Positions 1 to 9,867 of a stretch of 64,000 bases of DNA are shown here, piece by piece. Made by a program: the position numbers and the translations under genes. This DNA comes from Lepidostoma basale (Eukaryota > Arthropoda > Insecta > Trichoptera > Lepidostomatidae). A model generated the notes under the pieces. The model was given only the letters and a program-made list of their open reading frames with translations. It had not been told where the DNA came from and did not search any database. Location: the NCBI GenBank assembly GCA_022606425.2, contig JAHDVF020000864.1, positions 1,710,839 to 1,774,838 of the forward strand, given 5' to 3'. Every line of letters starts with the position of its first letter. Position 1 is the first letter of the stretch.

Positions 1-95
1 AGAGATGGAAGGACAATTGGACCTCATCATCCGACGAGATATGATTTCTGTTTCACAGATCGTCAGATCTATTAAAAGAAGAAGAAGAAGATGAA
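1..95 (+). mobile_element. LINE-A RT 3' end with GAA tail (truncated by window edge)
   Basis: The plus strand reads DGRTIGPHHPTRYD, then FTDRQIY and a stop, followed directly by (AAG)n. The same ending, DRKIY followed by GAA repeats, closes the fragment at 58857-58997, so this is the last ~25 codons and the microsatellite tail of the same LINE family. The 5' part lies outside the window. The clade is not certain; an RTE-like element is a guess. Confidence 0.5.
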
Positions 96-139
96 TATTG
101 TACATTCAATATGAATATTAAAATTTTCCGTTTAATCAA

Positions 140-310
140 CTGAAAATAAATCACCTTATTGAAGATTAAGGCGTTAACAGTGTGGAATTCTATTGTAAAA
201 ACCTTTTAATTGAAAAACAACACTGTTTAAGTTCTACTTTATTTTATTAGGTATTTTTATACAGGAAAACTACGACATGTTTTGGAGGTGACCTCCATCC
301 TCAGGTGTAA
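140..310 (-). repeat. P-family repeat (hammerhead-like module plus ~150 bp)
   Basis: Contains the P-family core with GTGTGGAATTCTATTG and ends at 271-309 in a minus-strand hammerhead-like module. Other copies lie near 28672, 31618, 35285, 37460, 56475 and 63370. P copies carry no ORF. Confidence 0.5.
271..309 (-). ncRNA. hammerhead-like module (P family)
   Basis: The minus strand reads CUGAGGA, one U, a hairpin GGAGG-UCA-CCUCC, then AAAAC-AU-GUC. The core differs from CUGANGA/GAAAC by G12 to A, so this copy is probably inactive. Stem I partners (ACAC / GUAG) are weak. Confidence 0.4.
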
Positions 311-404
311 ATGAATATACATATTTTAAACAAAAAAATACTTTTTTTATATGTGTAATAGAAAAATATTATGACTAATCCTTAAATCACCAATTTCATA
401 AATG

Positions 405-500
405 TAAAGGTAGGTAGAGAGGTGTGTCAGGATTAAGTAATGTGGCAGTGTATTTTCTCTGCCTACAATTCCGGGGAAACAGCGGTATGTTTTTTGTTGT
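405..500 (+). mobile_element. LINE-B 3'-end fragment
   Basis: Only the last ~30 codons and tail region remain: a GTGTGTCAGGATTAAG segment, AATGTGGCAGTGTATTTT, CTCTGCCTAC, then TTCCGGGGAAAC, which is the position of the family's terminal hairpin, and a degenerate (TTG)n tail. No open frame is left. Confidence 0.5.
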
Positions 501-1467
501 TGTTATATATTAAAATATATTTTATTCGGATGCAAGACGTCTTTTTTTAGTGTTAGACATTATTTAAAAAATACCTTGACTGTTACAAGTGTATTTGAAA
601 TATGAATTCATAACACAAATTTAAGGAAGATGTATATAAAACAAGTGTTTTAAATTTAATTTCAATCTGGGTTTACGAAATACAGTGTCAAAAATAATAT
701 ATAAGTAATAAGGATTTTTTTATTGATCTTAAAGGGAATTTGGGTTTCTATTTTGTTTGATCAACAAATGTATAGTGGTAACTTTTCTTTTCTCAATTTT
801 TGATCACCATTCTTATCACGTTGTCATAAATTTTTAAGTTCTCCAAAGTACCATAACACACAATGTTCATCTGTTATTCCCCCAGCGATGTTGTGAGTTA
901 TTCCTACCTATAACTAACGAACGTTCAAATCAAGTTTTGTTCGGACGTGTTTTTGCTTTCAGTTTAGTAATTGTACCATAAAGTTAAGCCTAGGATTCCC
1001 TTGCTTTCAGATAGTACGAAAATGCGAACAGAAGAAAACTCAAGTTCGAAATATGTCCTTACAGTTTAATACGTGAACCGTCACGTGATTTTCCCGTCGA
1101 GAGACGAATAAATCTCTTAAAATAGAAATACCGTTTTCTAAATTGGGTACTATGGACTCAATGTCGAATGAAAGATATACAACATATGTGTATATTCACT
1201 TTTAAACGCATTGATTGTATAGATATAAATAATCCAGATTCTTTCTAAGAATCATGTGTCATCATATTCTACAGGTATGACTTCACCTGTAATAAACGTT
1301 TCGGAAAAGATGATTTTCAATCACCTTGATAATTGTATTGTAGTTTGAAGCTAGCATAAAACAAGTTGAAAGTAGAATAAATGCTGTAAAAATAGTCATT
1401 TAAAAAAATGACTAATAACAAATTACCAATGTTTATATTGAGAAGAAATATAAGATGAATATCAGTT
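501..1467. other. AT-rich spacer
   Basis: No ORF, exon signal or complete repeat was recognised. The part near 880-1090 is less AT-rich and may be old host sequence or an eroded element. Confidence 0.5.
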
Positions 1468-2265
1468 AATTAATACAACTGTTCTTCTACGAGTTTATTA
1501 CATTTTGGGAATGACATGTTTCGCCTGTTTAAGTTATTATCAAATGACAATTGGTAGTGTGTCGGGGTTAAATGCATAACCCAGATAAACATATTTCATG
1601 AAGAAATACATGACACGAATAAACACAAAAACGCTGACCCAAGACCTACTTATCAAATTTGATGACATGGAGGCCTAGATTCGTTCAGGTTTGGTCATTA
1701 GGTCGGGCATCGTAGATGACGAAAGCAAAGCATATAAAAGCAGTACTTCCGAGCACCCAATAGGATCAGTTACTCTTACGACTTCTAACAGACGCGAGTC
1801 CACGTTAATAAGTCCACGCCACGAGGGATATCGGACTCCCTCCGACGCCGAGCTACGAAGCTAAGGCAGTCCACTCTAAACGTCAGTCAACCCTAAACGT
1901 CAGCCTGTATCGCGATCTCGAAGAGACACGAGTCTCCACTACCCAGTCTACGTACGAGAAACCTCCGACGACTCCTCGCTCCAGTCACTCGACAATACCG
2001 CCCAGCGAGCCCTCATCCTCTACGACTCACCACCCGGACTCCGCCCCGCTGCTATCGATATCCAGCCACGCTCCATCACGAGTATATCATACAGTTACGT
2101 GTAATTACTCGTGATCCGCAATAAACGCCGAAACATCCACGTGTGTTCAATCCTCACCAACCCCCACAAGTGCTTTAGACATTTTCAAAGATATGTAATA
2201 ATGCATAAGACTTTTAGAAAATAGACGTTTTCACTTGTATTTACTAATGAACTAACGATGTCAAC
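1468..2265. repeat. T-family foldback element split by a solo LTR
   Basis: The left part (1468-1555) has the T-family GACATGTTTCGCCTGT motif and TATCAAATG. The right part (2173-2265) has the matching AAATAGACGTTTTCACTTG end. The 609-bp LTR between them interrupts one older T copy. Confidence 0.5.
1560..2168 (+). mobile_element. solo LTR of an LTR retrotransposon
   Basis: The 609-bp segment begins TGTCGGGGTT and ends AACCCCCACA, a near-perfect short inverted repeat of the TG...CA type. It is flanked on both sides by AGTG (1556-1559 and 2169-2172), a 4-bp target duplication. It is much more GC-rich than its surroundings. A TATA box, CATATAAAAG, lies at 1731-1740 and a poly(A) signal AATAAA at 2120-2125, giving an expected U3-R-U5 order on the plus strand. 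No internal gag or pol sequence adjoins it, so the element was probably reduced to one LTR by recombination between LTRs. A 4-bp duplication fits Ty3/gypsy-type elements; the superfamily is an inference. Confidence 0.75.
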
Positions 2266-2286
2266 TTCAAATTTATTTATTTATAA

Positions 2287-2495
2287 AGGCAGACCGAGGA
2301 AAACACGGCATGACAAAATTAATCAAATTTGGTCATGTTAGAAATCGGAGGAATCGACGTGCGTATATGACTCGTTGTATGAATGTGGAGGAAGCTACAG
2401 AGGTTTGCCAGGATAGTGTGGCGGTTCATTCTCTCTGCCTGACTGTAGGGAAACGGCGTGATGGTTTGTTTGTTTGTTTGTTTGTGTTTGTCATA
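2287..2495 (+). mobile_element. LINE-B RT C-terminal fragment, (TTTG)n tail
   Basis: The reading is in two frames. Near 2287 comes GRPRKTRHDKINQIW; at 2332 onward GHVRNRRNRRAYMTRCMNVE followed by EATEVCQDSVAVHSLCL. It ends GGCGTGATGG and five TTTG units instead of the more usual TTAG. One small deletion near 2327 joins the two parts. This is the very end of the RT ORF of a truncated LINE copy. Confidence 0.65.
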
Positions 2496-2589
2496 ACTTA
2501 ACATTATATTTGTATCTAAACGACATTAAATATTTTATTTGTTTGATCGTGCCACGTTTTTATACCAATGCATGCGTATTAATTATTTA

Positions 2590-2800
2590 ATATGGAGTTT
2601 AATATTATTGTCCAAGAAACAATAAGTAAATATAACACTTTGGATTCTAGTGCGATAACGCTGTTCTAGTAAAATAAGTAATTGAGACATATTAAATAAA
2701 CAGACGTTTTCATTCGTATTCATTATACAATATGGAGTTTTACATCATTGATCAAGAAACAAGTAGTAAATTTGGATTATAGTAAGATACTGCTGTTCTA
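2590..2800 (+). repeat. two partial T-family ends
   Basis: TATGGAGTTTAATATTATTG and TATGGAGTTTTACATCATTG occur ~140 bp apart, the second preceded by GACGTTTTCATTCGTATTC. They are outer ends of the T-family repeat seen complete at 25444-25640. Confidence 0.45.
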
Positions 2801-3235
2801 GTAAGATATGTGAGTGAGACAAATAAAACAAATATCAGTTTTCAAGATTGTATGAGCGGGTATTATGTCAATACCAAATAAATCAAATACTAAAATACGG
2901 CCATTTTCTGAGTCACAATTGTCTAGTGTGCGAGATACGGCTAATAGGGGTCAAGTTATCTCAAGAGATGTTCCAGGAAATAAGATAGGTAGGATATGTC
3001 TTCTTTGCTAGTTTATCAAAAGCCTATCCAAAAAAGCAAAAATTGCAATGCACACAAGTGTTCTTTTACCGACTCTTATATATAAAGATCAATTAATCTA
3101 TGTACCCTTATTTACGAAAAGAATAAAATAAAAGTAAATACCAAGGTAAAAAGTCACCGATAAGACGTTTTGATATTTAGTAATTAAATAATAGTTTTTT
3201 TTCTTCAAGTGATGTCAAAAAAGGGCTGGTTCGGG
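2801..3235. other. AT-rich spacer
   Basis: A LINE-B-like piece may begin near 2990 (AAAAGCCTATCCAAAAAAGC resembles the coding part at 10050), but it is too decayed to call. Confidence 0.35.
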
Positions 3236-3237
3236 TA

Positions 3238-3895
3238 AAAAAAAAAGTGAACGGAGCTTTAAAAACTGTTATTGGAAAACAAAATATCAATGAAAGCATT
3301 AATAACTATTCACAATAGAGTTTAAGTACCAACCCGTATGGAAGTGAAGCATGGAACTGGCAAACTAGAAGCATGGAACTGGTAAATTAGAAGCATAGAA
3401 CTGGAAGATAATAGTAGACTGAATGCAGAATAATGAGTTATATTAGACAGTGGTTCCCAAAGTGGTCCGTATGGACCTCTAGGGGTCCCTGGGATCATTC
3501 AGGGGGTCCGTGGATAATTAAAATTGATTTGGGGGTCCCTGAACAACGTCAGGGGGTCCGCATAAGGTTTACGGCGACCTTTTTTTTAGCTCATTCTCAT
3601 TCAGAGGGTCTTCACAAAATATAAAAAATCAGCAGGGGGTCAACGAGACAAACAAATTTGGGAACCACTGTATTAGACGAATATTGGATAAATCTGTATG
3701 CAATAGAATCAAATGCAAATACAAGACGGGAATGCAGTGCGAATGTAAGTTATGTAAAAGTAATGGTAACGAAAGTAAATGTAAACGCCGCAAACGGAAC
3801 TATCATAGAAATAAGAGAAGACCGAAGAAAACGTTACACGATCAAATAAATCAAATATTCAAAGGAAGAGGAAGCGAGAGAAGCATGTCGAGGTG
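3238..3895 (+). mobile_element. decayed LINE-B fragment, split by a hAT MITE
   Basis: The left part (3238-3447) has GAACGGAGCTTTAAAAACTG and the repeated phrase AGCATGGAACTGG, matching the NGALKVVN and GSEAWNW region of better copies. The right part (3671-3895) has GACCGAAGAAAACGTTACAC, matching RPRKTWHDQINQI. Many frameshifts and stops are present. The AGCATGGAACTGG phrase is triplicated at 3348-3404, a small local expansion. Confidence 0.6.
3448..3670. mobile_element. hAT-type MITE
   Basis: The 223-bp element has 14-bp perfect terminal inverted repeats, CAGTGGTTCCCAAA and TTTGGGAACCACTG, typical of hAT elements. The flanks share TATTAGA(C), consistent with the 8-bp hAT target duplication if the first C of the element overlaps it. 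Inside are several GGGGGTCC phrases and no transposase ORF, so it is non-autonomous. It sits in an older LINE-B copy. Confidence 0.8.
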
Positions 3896-3899
3896 TTAG

Positions 3900-4285
3900 G
3901 TTTATTGCAGGAATCTAGGCGCCTGAATGACATTTTATTTAACCCCTATAGTGCGGCTAGCTACAATTGTTCAAATAAATTGTTTTTTAAACACTTTTAC
4001 TTAAATTCTTAACTACTAAATTGTACAGAATACTGTGTAAATGTATTCAGCCTCAGTTCGAAAACAAATTGTTTCTATATTGAAAAAAAGCCAGCTTTCA
4101 ACACAACAGCAACAGCATGCAACACATTTCGGGTGTGGAGTATTATATACTGTTAACCCTAATTGAGATAATCTGCATTTCCATCATATGTAAACAAAAG
4201 TTTTTTTAGTGTATGTTGCTAATAAAAAGTGAAAAAAAAATATCTCGACGCAAAATTTTATCTTTTAATCAATAATTAAAAAAAA
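3900..4285. other. AT-rich spacer
   Basis: No gene or exon signal is seen. AACACATTTCGGGTGTGG near 4121 may be a worn P-family remnant. Confidence 0.4.
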
Positions 4286-4420
4286 CGATTTTTTTTAACT
4301 ACTTCCACTATTGTCTTTATTTTGACAGCGACCGGTTTCGACAGGGTCGCTAACATTGATCGTCGATGTCCGGTCGCTGTCGGAATAAAGACAAAAGTAG
4401 AAGTAGTTAAAGAAACATCG
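4286..4420. repeat. R-family foldback element
   Basis: An inverted repeat: the left arm contains AACTACTTCCACTATTGTC and GACAGCGACCGG, the right arm contains CCGGTCGCTGTC and ACAAAAGTAGAAGTAGTT. The loop region holds a minus-strand hammerhead-like core. A single-arm relative lies at 34455-34560. Confidence 0.6.
4321..4381 (-). ncRNA. hammerhead-like module (R family)
   Basis: The minus strand carries GUCGAAACCGGUC followed by GCUGUC, so GAAAC-CG-GU-C is intact. The CUGANGA part is not clearly preserved. The opposite strand also ends CCGGTCGCTGTC, giving two half-modules facing each other. Confidence 0.35.
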
Positions 4421-4869
4421 TTTAATTTCATTATTATTTAAAATAAACTTCTATCCAGAGATTTCAGTTGAATTGTTCGATTATTTTATTTTTTATTTCG
4501 AAGTTATAATGTTTCGAAAGCAAATATTATATTTCAGTTTAAAAATAATTAAACACATATAAATAGAAAATAATTTCTTTTTCACTAGATGAAGGAGGGT
4601 GGAGGTCTAGAGGTTACAGTAATAAAAATATGCCTCTTAAGAATAATCAGAACTTATATTAAAAAGGAACTTTAGTTTAGTTTGGCTCCCTTAATTCCCT
4701 TAAATTTCTAGGTTTTCGTTATAATATTTATATTATCGAAAAAATATGTTTACAAAAGGATTCATTTGTATTATAATCTAATAGAACCCTAAAATTATTT
4801 TTTATTGCTTTATTTTATATGTGTACTTTAAATATTTAAGATTTTTTGTTAACTTGGATATTTTTTCAG
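4421..4869. other. AT-rich spacer, possible intron
   Basis: No repeat was recognised. It ends in the pyrimidine-rich acceptor of the possible exon at 4870. Confidence 0.35.
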
Positions 4870-5001
4870 GTACCTATTATGCAGAAAATCTGGACGAGAT
4901 TTGAGTACAGCTCGAAGGGCTAATTCTCTCTCATTAACCAATACCCGAAGAACGTTTTCAAGGGCATCGAACAGAAGAAATATGGCTACATCTATAAGAA
5001 G
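4870..5001 (+). CDS. possible host-gene internal exon, function unknown
   Basis: A 132-nt stretch is bounded by an acceptor (TATTTTTTCAG) and a donor (AAG|GTAAAT). One frame is open throughout: it starts with one base that closes a codon from an upstream exon, then 43 codons, then two bases. Length divisible by three makes it a symmetric exon. The peptide begins YLLCRKSGRDLSTARRANSL and later has TRRTFSRASNRRN: basic and Ser/Arg-rich, as in a cytoplasmic tail. No family was recognised. Base composition is clearly less AT-rich than the flanks and no repeat matches it in the window. The call rests only on splice signals and openness. Confidence 0.38.
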
Positions 5002-5375
5002 GTAAATAATAGCGTACGTACCAAAACAACAGGATATCTCGTAGTATTCTTGTAAATTTAGTGAATTCATCCGCCTTATCCTTACGTTTTGCAGTATCCT
5101 TAGAGAGATGAACTTGGGGGCACTGAGTGCCTAATTGAATGTTCAAATAATTGTTTCTTAACAAATGCGAAACAAGCAATTAAAGTAATGTCATCTAAGT
5201 TTAATTATAAATAAATATAATCAACTGACTTACTAACTGACCATAATGCCTATATCCGAAGGGGTTAGCGGAAAGGTTGAAGTGTTACACTATGGTTTCC
5301 AGATATACTTCTTTCACATCCTCAATATTCGTAAATTATGCAATGCACGCAGATTCATGTTTTGATTGATTGAAT
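5002..5375. other. AT-rich spacer, possible intron
   Basis: If the upstream exon is real, this is its downstream intron. No ORF or repeat was recognised. Confidence 0.35.
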
Positions 5376-5575
5376 CAGTGCGCCCCAATATTTTCTCATC
5401 TACGGCACACAAAAATCTTCCTCGAATTATGTGGCACTTCAAAAGCTAAAATTCGGACATTTTTTAGCTTCCGGCCAGTAGAAAGAGTCAACTCTTTCGC
5501 AATACACGACTTCCGACTATAGCTAAATATTTTTTCATTGTGTTTTGACCGCGGCACAATGGTTGCTGAGCACTG
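5376..5575. mobile_element. hAT-type MITE
   Basis: The 200-bp element starts CAGTGCGCCCCAATATTTTC and ends GGCACAATGGTTGCTGAGCACTG (last 18 bases AATGGTTGCTGAGCACTG). Internal phrases CTACGGCACAC and CGCGGCACAATGG are typical of hAT non-autonomous elements. The flanks GATTGAAT and GATTACAT agree at 6 of 8 positions, an eroded 8-bp duplication. No ORF. Confidence 0.65.
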
Positions 5576-7039
5576 GATTACATGATCGATATATTAAAAT
5601 TGATTGATTTAAACGTGTCACGCTTTGCTTTTTCTACTTTTTATATCGTATTTCATTAACATTTTTTAACTGTATTCCCTGCTTGTACAAATATCTGCAT
5701 TTGGTACTCCAATATCCAAAGTTTATTTCATTTACAAATCTATTCTATCATCATTATTTTCTCCAATCCATACATAAAATTTGTTTATATGTAGATAGCT
5801 GTGTAATGGCATCATAGCTATTCTGTATAGACTGTTATTTGCATGCCAATTTTTAGCACATCATTCATTTTGTAATCTGCTCCTAAACTTTTTTTATTTT
5901 CTCCCACACCCTTTCAGCACATTTCGTTTATATGAAAACTCATCCATTTTTTCGAATAATTTACTTGTAAGCTAAATTTGTGAACTGTCTTGCTTTTTTA
6001 TTTTTCAAAAACGTTAAATAATTGGACTTATGGTATGTACGTACAACCACCATCATGTCTTTTTGAACATAGACTTTATATACTCGGATACTAGATATCA
6101 AGACTCAAGTTTATGTTCACTATTTGAAAATAGTAGAGCTTTATATTATTATACGTGTATATCATATAAGTTGTCTGTGAAGCTTGTCATCGATATTTTA
6201 AATTTTTTAAACAAATAAAGTTATCACGTATATTTTTATTAATAAAACTCATTTACTCAAAATTAAATTACAATAAAAAAATATATATCATAATTTCACA
6301 GACTCGTTGTAAGTAAGACTCATAAGGCTAACCTTTAAAAATTTTAATAATGTTACTTTTGTAAAGGTTTTCCCTGTATTCTGCGTTTTATTTTGATTTT
6401 CGTATTGTGTCCTATGTAATAACATTTTCCATTATTATTAGAAAAAAAAAATTCAACGTAAGCCGTCGATTTCTAAGAATTTTATTTAATTTTGGTTAAA
6501 AAATTTGTGTGGTTTTGAATAACATTTACTTTTTCAGAATTTAGTAATGAAATTATTAGAAAATAAGAATTCAAAACAACAAACAAAACTAAAAAATAAG
6601 CAATATCAATTTGTCAAGAAACGACGGTATGTTTAATAAGGACATAATTGTTTATTTTGATTAGGAACACCGTAATAATTAATTATATTCATACATCCAT
6701 AGATTTTGTCCAAAAGTGGATCAAAACAGTGTTTCAAATAAATAAATAAAACATAATTATGGTATGCAAAATGTTAACGCCTTAAATGTATCAAAAATCA
6801 TAAAATTTGAATTGTATCGAGTATATTAATGTATTTTATTATGCGTAGTTAGAAAAAAAGAAGTAATATGCAATATTAAACGTCACATATTTGTATAAAT
6901 ATTTAATTTTTATGTTAAAACATTATTCAATATATGAACGTTTTTAAGTATATTTTAATCTGAGATTACGAGGGACATCAATTTAATTAAACATATTCAA
7001 ACATTCAATAAAAAAACGCTGTGTTCCCACATTTTTATA
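5576..7039. other. AT-rich spacer
   Basis: About 1.5 kb of very AT-rich DNA. The short open frame at 6030-6218 has no recognisable domain and is expected by chance. No repeat was identified. Confidence 0.5.
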
Positions 7040-7280
7040 TAGAAAGAATGATAGCAGAAAGGATGGTAAAAAAGTATTTGTTTACGATGTAAATGAAACT
7101 AGGAATAGAGGAAGACCGAAAAAAATGTGGCATGATCAAATTAACTAAATATTGAATTCGGGCACGTGAGGAGTCGAAGTAATCAACGTGAGTGCATGAC
7201 ACGATGTAAGAATTTTGAGGAAGTGAGAGAAGTATGTCAGGAAAGAAACGTGTGACAGTCCATTATTTATGTTCATAAAA
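7040..7280 (+). mobile_element. LINE-B RT C-terminal fragment
   Basis: Follows the family through MVKK, YDVNETRNRGRPKKMWHDQI, an in-frame TAA, then RSR and MTRC-like residues and EVREVCQERNV. Frameshifts and stops break it. The terminal hairpin and TTAG tail are lost. Confidence 0.6.
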
Positions 7281-7522
7281 TATCAAGTAAGATGATTTTA
7301 TTTAAAGAAGTTTAGTTTATGGGATTAAAATTGATCTAAATAACAAAATATCATATAAAAAATACAGTAAATATAATAATTGACACCATAATCAATTGTT
7401 TATATTAAAAAACGTTAATTGAATAATTAATACCACTTTTAGCTTTTACATTTGAAAAATGTTATTTTAATCAACGTTTGTTATCCTTAATATCTTTATT
7501 AAATTTATTGATGTCTTAAACA

Positions 7523-7690
7523 ATGATGTAGAACTCCATATTAAATAGTTAATTCGAATGAAAATGTCTTTTTTTGGAAGAGTTATTATATTCTATTTCA
7601 AAGACATTTGATAATGCCTTAGACAGGCAAAACATGTAATTCACATTAAATGTAATAAAACTTCTAGAAAACAGACGTTTTCGTTAGTTT
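7523..7690. repeat. T-family foldback element
   Basis: Begins GATGTAGAACTCCATATT and ends AAAACAGACGTTTTCGTTAG. At 7603-7640 the plus strand has ATTTGATAATGCCTTAGACA followed by GGCAAAACATGT, the family's hammerhead-like core with GAAAC changed to AAAAC. Confidence 0.5.
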
Positions 7691-8039
7691 TAATTTAACT
7701 TTCGTTGAAGTTTGTAATCAGATTAATCTAAATAGCCTAATAATGTAGAAAAAAAAACTAGCCTCAATAGAACGAGTTTTCCCAGTTAGGAGCTTTTAAA
7801 ACCAGGCATGGCACACAATAAAATAAAATAAAATAAATATAATTTCACAGCATTTAAATGTTTGCAACAGAAAATCCGTTTTGATTTTACATTTTTATAC
7901 GAAAATTGGATAAACTCCTTTTTTAATCGACTGTTTGAAAGATGCCAGAGAATTATTGGGGGGAAATTTATGTCTGTAATAAAGAATATCATAATTTTAT
8001 TATAAAATAAATGAGTAATTAAATTTTGCACATTAAAGA
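7691..8039. other. AT-rich spacer
   Basis: Contains an (AAATA)n-like run near 7818. The 86-codon minus frame here has no recognisable domain. Confidence 0.4.
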
Positions 8040-8275
8040 AATACAAAATGTCTAGTTCTGGTTCATACTCTTATGTACGGAAGCGAAGCATTCAACTGCC
8101 AGAAGAAAGATAAACGCAGAATAAATGTGGTAGAGATGAGTACATATTTTTGGTTAAATGATGTATGTCAGAATTTCAAATTCTAATATCACGAAGGAAT
8201 GTAGAGCAGAAGAAAGTATTATGAACAAAAATATGAACGGATCAATGGATGCACGGATGAAGGAATAATGATTAA

Positions 8276-8913
8276 CCCTTACCACTCCATTTTTTTTTTG
8301 ATATTGTTTGTCGGCCATTCTAAAATAAATGTCAAAATATTTTTATTGATAGGTAATTACCAAAAAAATCGTAAATTTTTTTTTTTGTAATGATTTATTC
8401 TGCAAATAAAAACAATTAAAAAAAAACATTATAGACTACTTATAGTTTTGCATAGTATGGTACTTTTTAAAACAATCTCCAGGACGCGGACCAGGTTTTC
8501 TGGAACAGGTCTCACAAAACTACATTGTTTCCGTCTTCCCCTTGGAATCTTTCTGTTACTGCATACAGTACAGTCTTGAGAACTTTTGTCCAGTTTCGCA
8601 ATGAAGTGGGGTTTGTACTCTAATCACTCCTCTGCATGACGTATCACGCAAAGTTCCTGCCATTTTAGGTTATGTGAATTTGCAAGTATTATTTTATAGT
8701 AAAATAAAAACGGAAAACAGTCAAAATCTTATTATTAAATCGTGAAATTAAATGTTTTTTTAGCAAATAATTACAAACAACGACACGTGTCAAGTTTTGC
8801 GCGCGAAAATACACCGCGCGCGCAAGTTTTATCTTGTCGGCCGCCAGCCGACAGCTGAGTTGTAGCGTACATATAGCGATGTCGGCTGGGATTCGACAAA
8901 GGAGTGGTAAGGG
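8276..8913 (-). mobile_element. piggyBac-type DNA element
   Basis: The element is bounded by TTAA on both sides (8272-8275 and 8914-8917). Its terminal inverted repeats are CCCTTACCACTCC and GGAGTGGTAAGGG. TTAA targets and a CCC start are hallmarks of piggyBac. A second inner inverted pair, TTGTCGGCC, lies near 8309 and 8834. The 638-bp body keeps only the end of the transposase gene, so the copy cannot move alone. A very GC-rich patch, CGCGCGCGCAAG, lies near 8816. Confidence 0.8.
8436..8668 (-). pseudogene. piggyBac transposase C-terminal remnant
   Basis: One minus frame gives PHFIAKLDKSSQDCTVCSNR, then KIPRGRRKQCSF. A -1/+1 shift leads to CETCSRKPGPRPGDCFKKYH and a TAG stop at 8436-8438. 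This is the cysteine-rich zinc-binding tail of piggyBac transposases (CxxC ... CxxC ... C ... H), which binds the terminal repeats in the family. One frameshift and an upstream TGA disable it. The catalytic core is absent. Its position just inside the left terminal repeat is as expected for the 3' end of the gene. Confidence 0.7.
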
Positions 8914-9150
8914 TTAAGAAAGTATACTTTTACGATGTGAACGAAGTACGGAATCAAAGAAGATCGAAATAAACATAGCATGACTAAATTTATAAAATTT
9001 TAAAGGTCGGACATGTTAGATGTATGATAGTAAGAATCATCGAGCGTAAATGACTCGCTGTATAAATACGTAGGGAACTTGATAAAAGTGTAAGAATAGA
9101 AAAGTGTGGTAGTCCATTATTTTTTGCATACCCTTCCGTAAAAGAGCGCA

Positions 9151-9867
9151 AAGGTTTTTTGTTGTTATATACGATTAATTTGATTTTTTTTTTACAGAGG
9201 TGGTCCAGAAACATCGGTGACGACATTAAATGGAAATTTACCCCTGCACTATAGTAACGATATTGTATGCAGTAAAATGTAAATAATTTAACATGTGCGT
9301 ATCAAATTTAAAATGAATCAGTTTAATATTTCCTAGTCACATATGGGAAAATGTCATATAATGTATTTTAAAAAAGATAAGATAATACATTAAAAATTAG
9401 TTAAACAATCTAATTAAAACATTTTGAATATCTAGTTTTACAATAATAAAAATAATTTTTAAAAAATCTAAAAGTTTAGTCATTGCGCTACGCTTAAAAG
9501 CTTTTCGTGTAATTATTCTAGATAACTAAACAGTGATACCTTTTATCTAATAACATTAAGCTTTCGATTCATAAGATATCAGTTAAAGTATTCTTCAAAT
9601 TTAAGATTATAGTGCAATATATTTTTTTGTGATATCTTTAATATCTGTTTTTCAGTATATTCTGTGATGTTATTTTTATTAACGTAAATAAAAACATGTA
9701 TCTCTTGCAATACAATCAAATTAGATAAATATTTATGTTTCATAATTCTGTTTTTGGTTCTGTTTTGTTTTTATTTATTATTTAAATAATAATAAAAGGT
9801 GTATATACTCTTCAATAAGGGATGATATATTTTACTATACGAGTATATCGTTATTATGTATAATACA
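9151..9867. other. AT-rich spacer
   Basis: No feature recognised. Very AT-rich, with TA-rich runs near 9830. Confidence 0.5.

Larger units (their letters stand above)
8040..9150 (+). mobile_element. decayed LINE-B fragment split by a piggyBac-type element
   Basis: The left part (8040-8271) carries TTATGTACGGAAGCGAAGCA (LMYGSEA) and AAAGTATTATGAACAAAAAT. The right part (8918-9150) carries AAGTATACTTTTACGATGTG, AAAAGTGTGGTAGTCCATTA and CATACCCTTCCG. The two parts join in order across the insertion. Neither part is open. Confidence 0.6.

Noticed and set aside
4849..5179. Minus-strand frames of 73 codons overlapping the 4870 exon candidate
   Set aside because: They are opposite-strand shadows of the plus-strand open frame and carry no motif.
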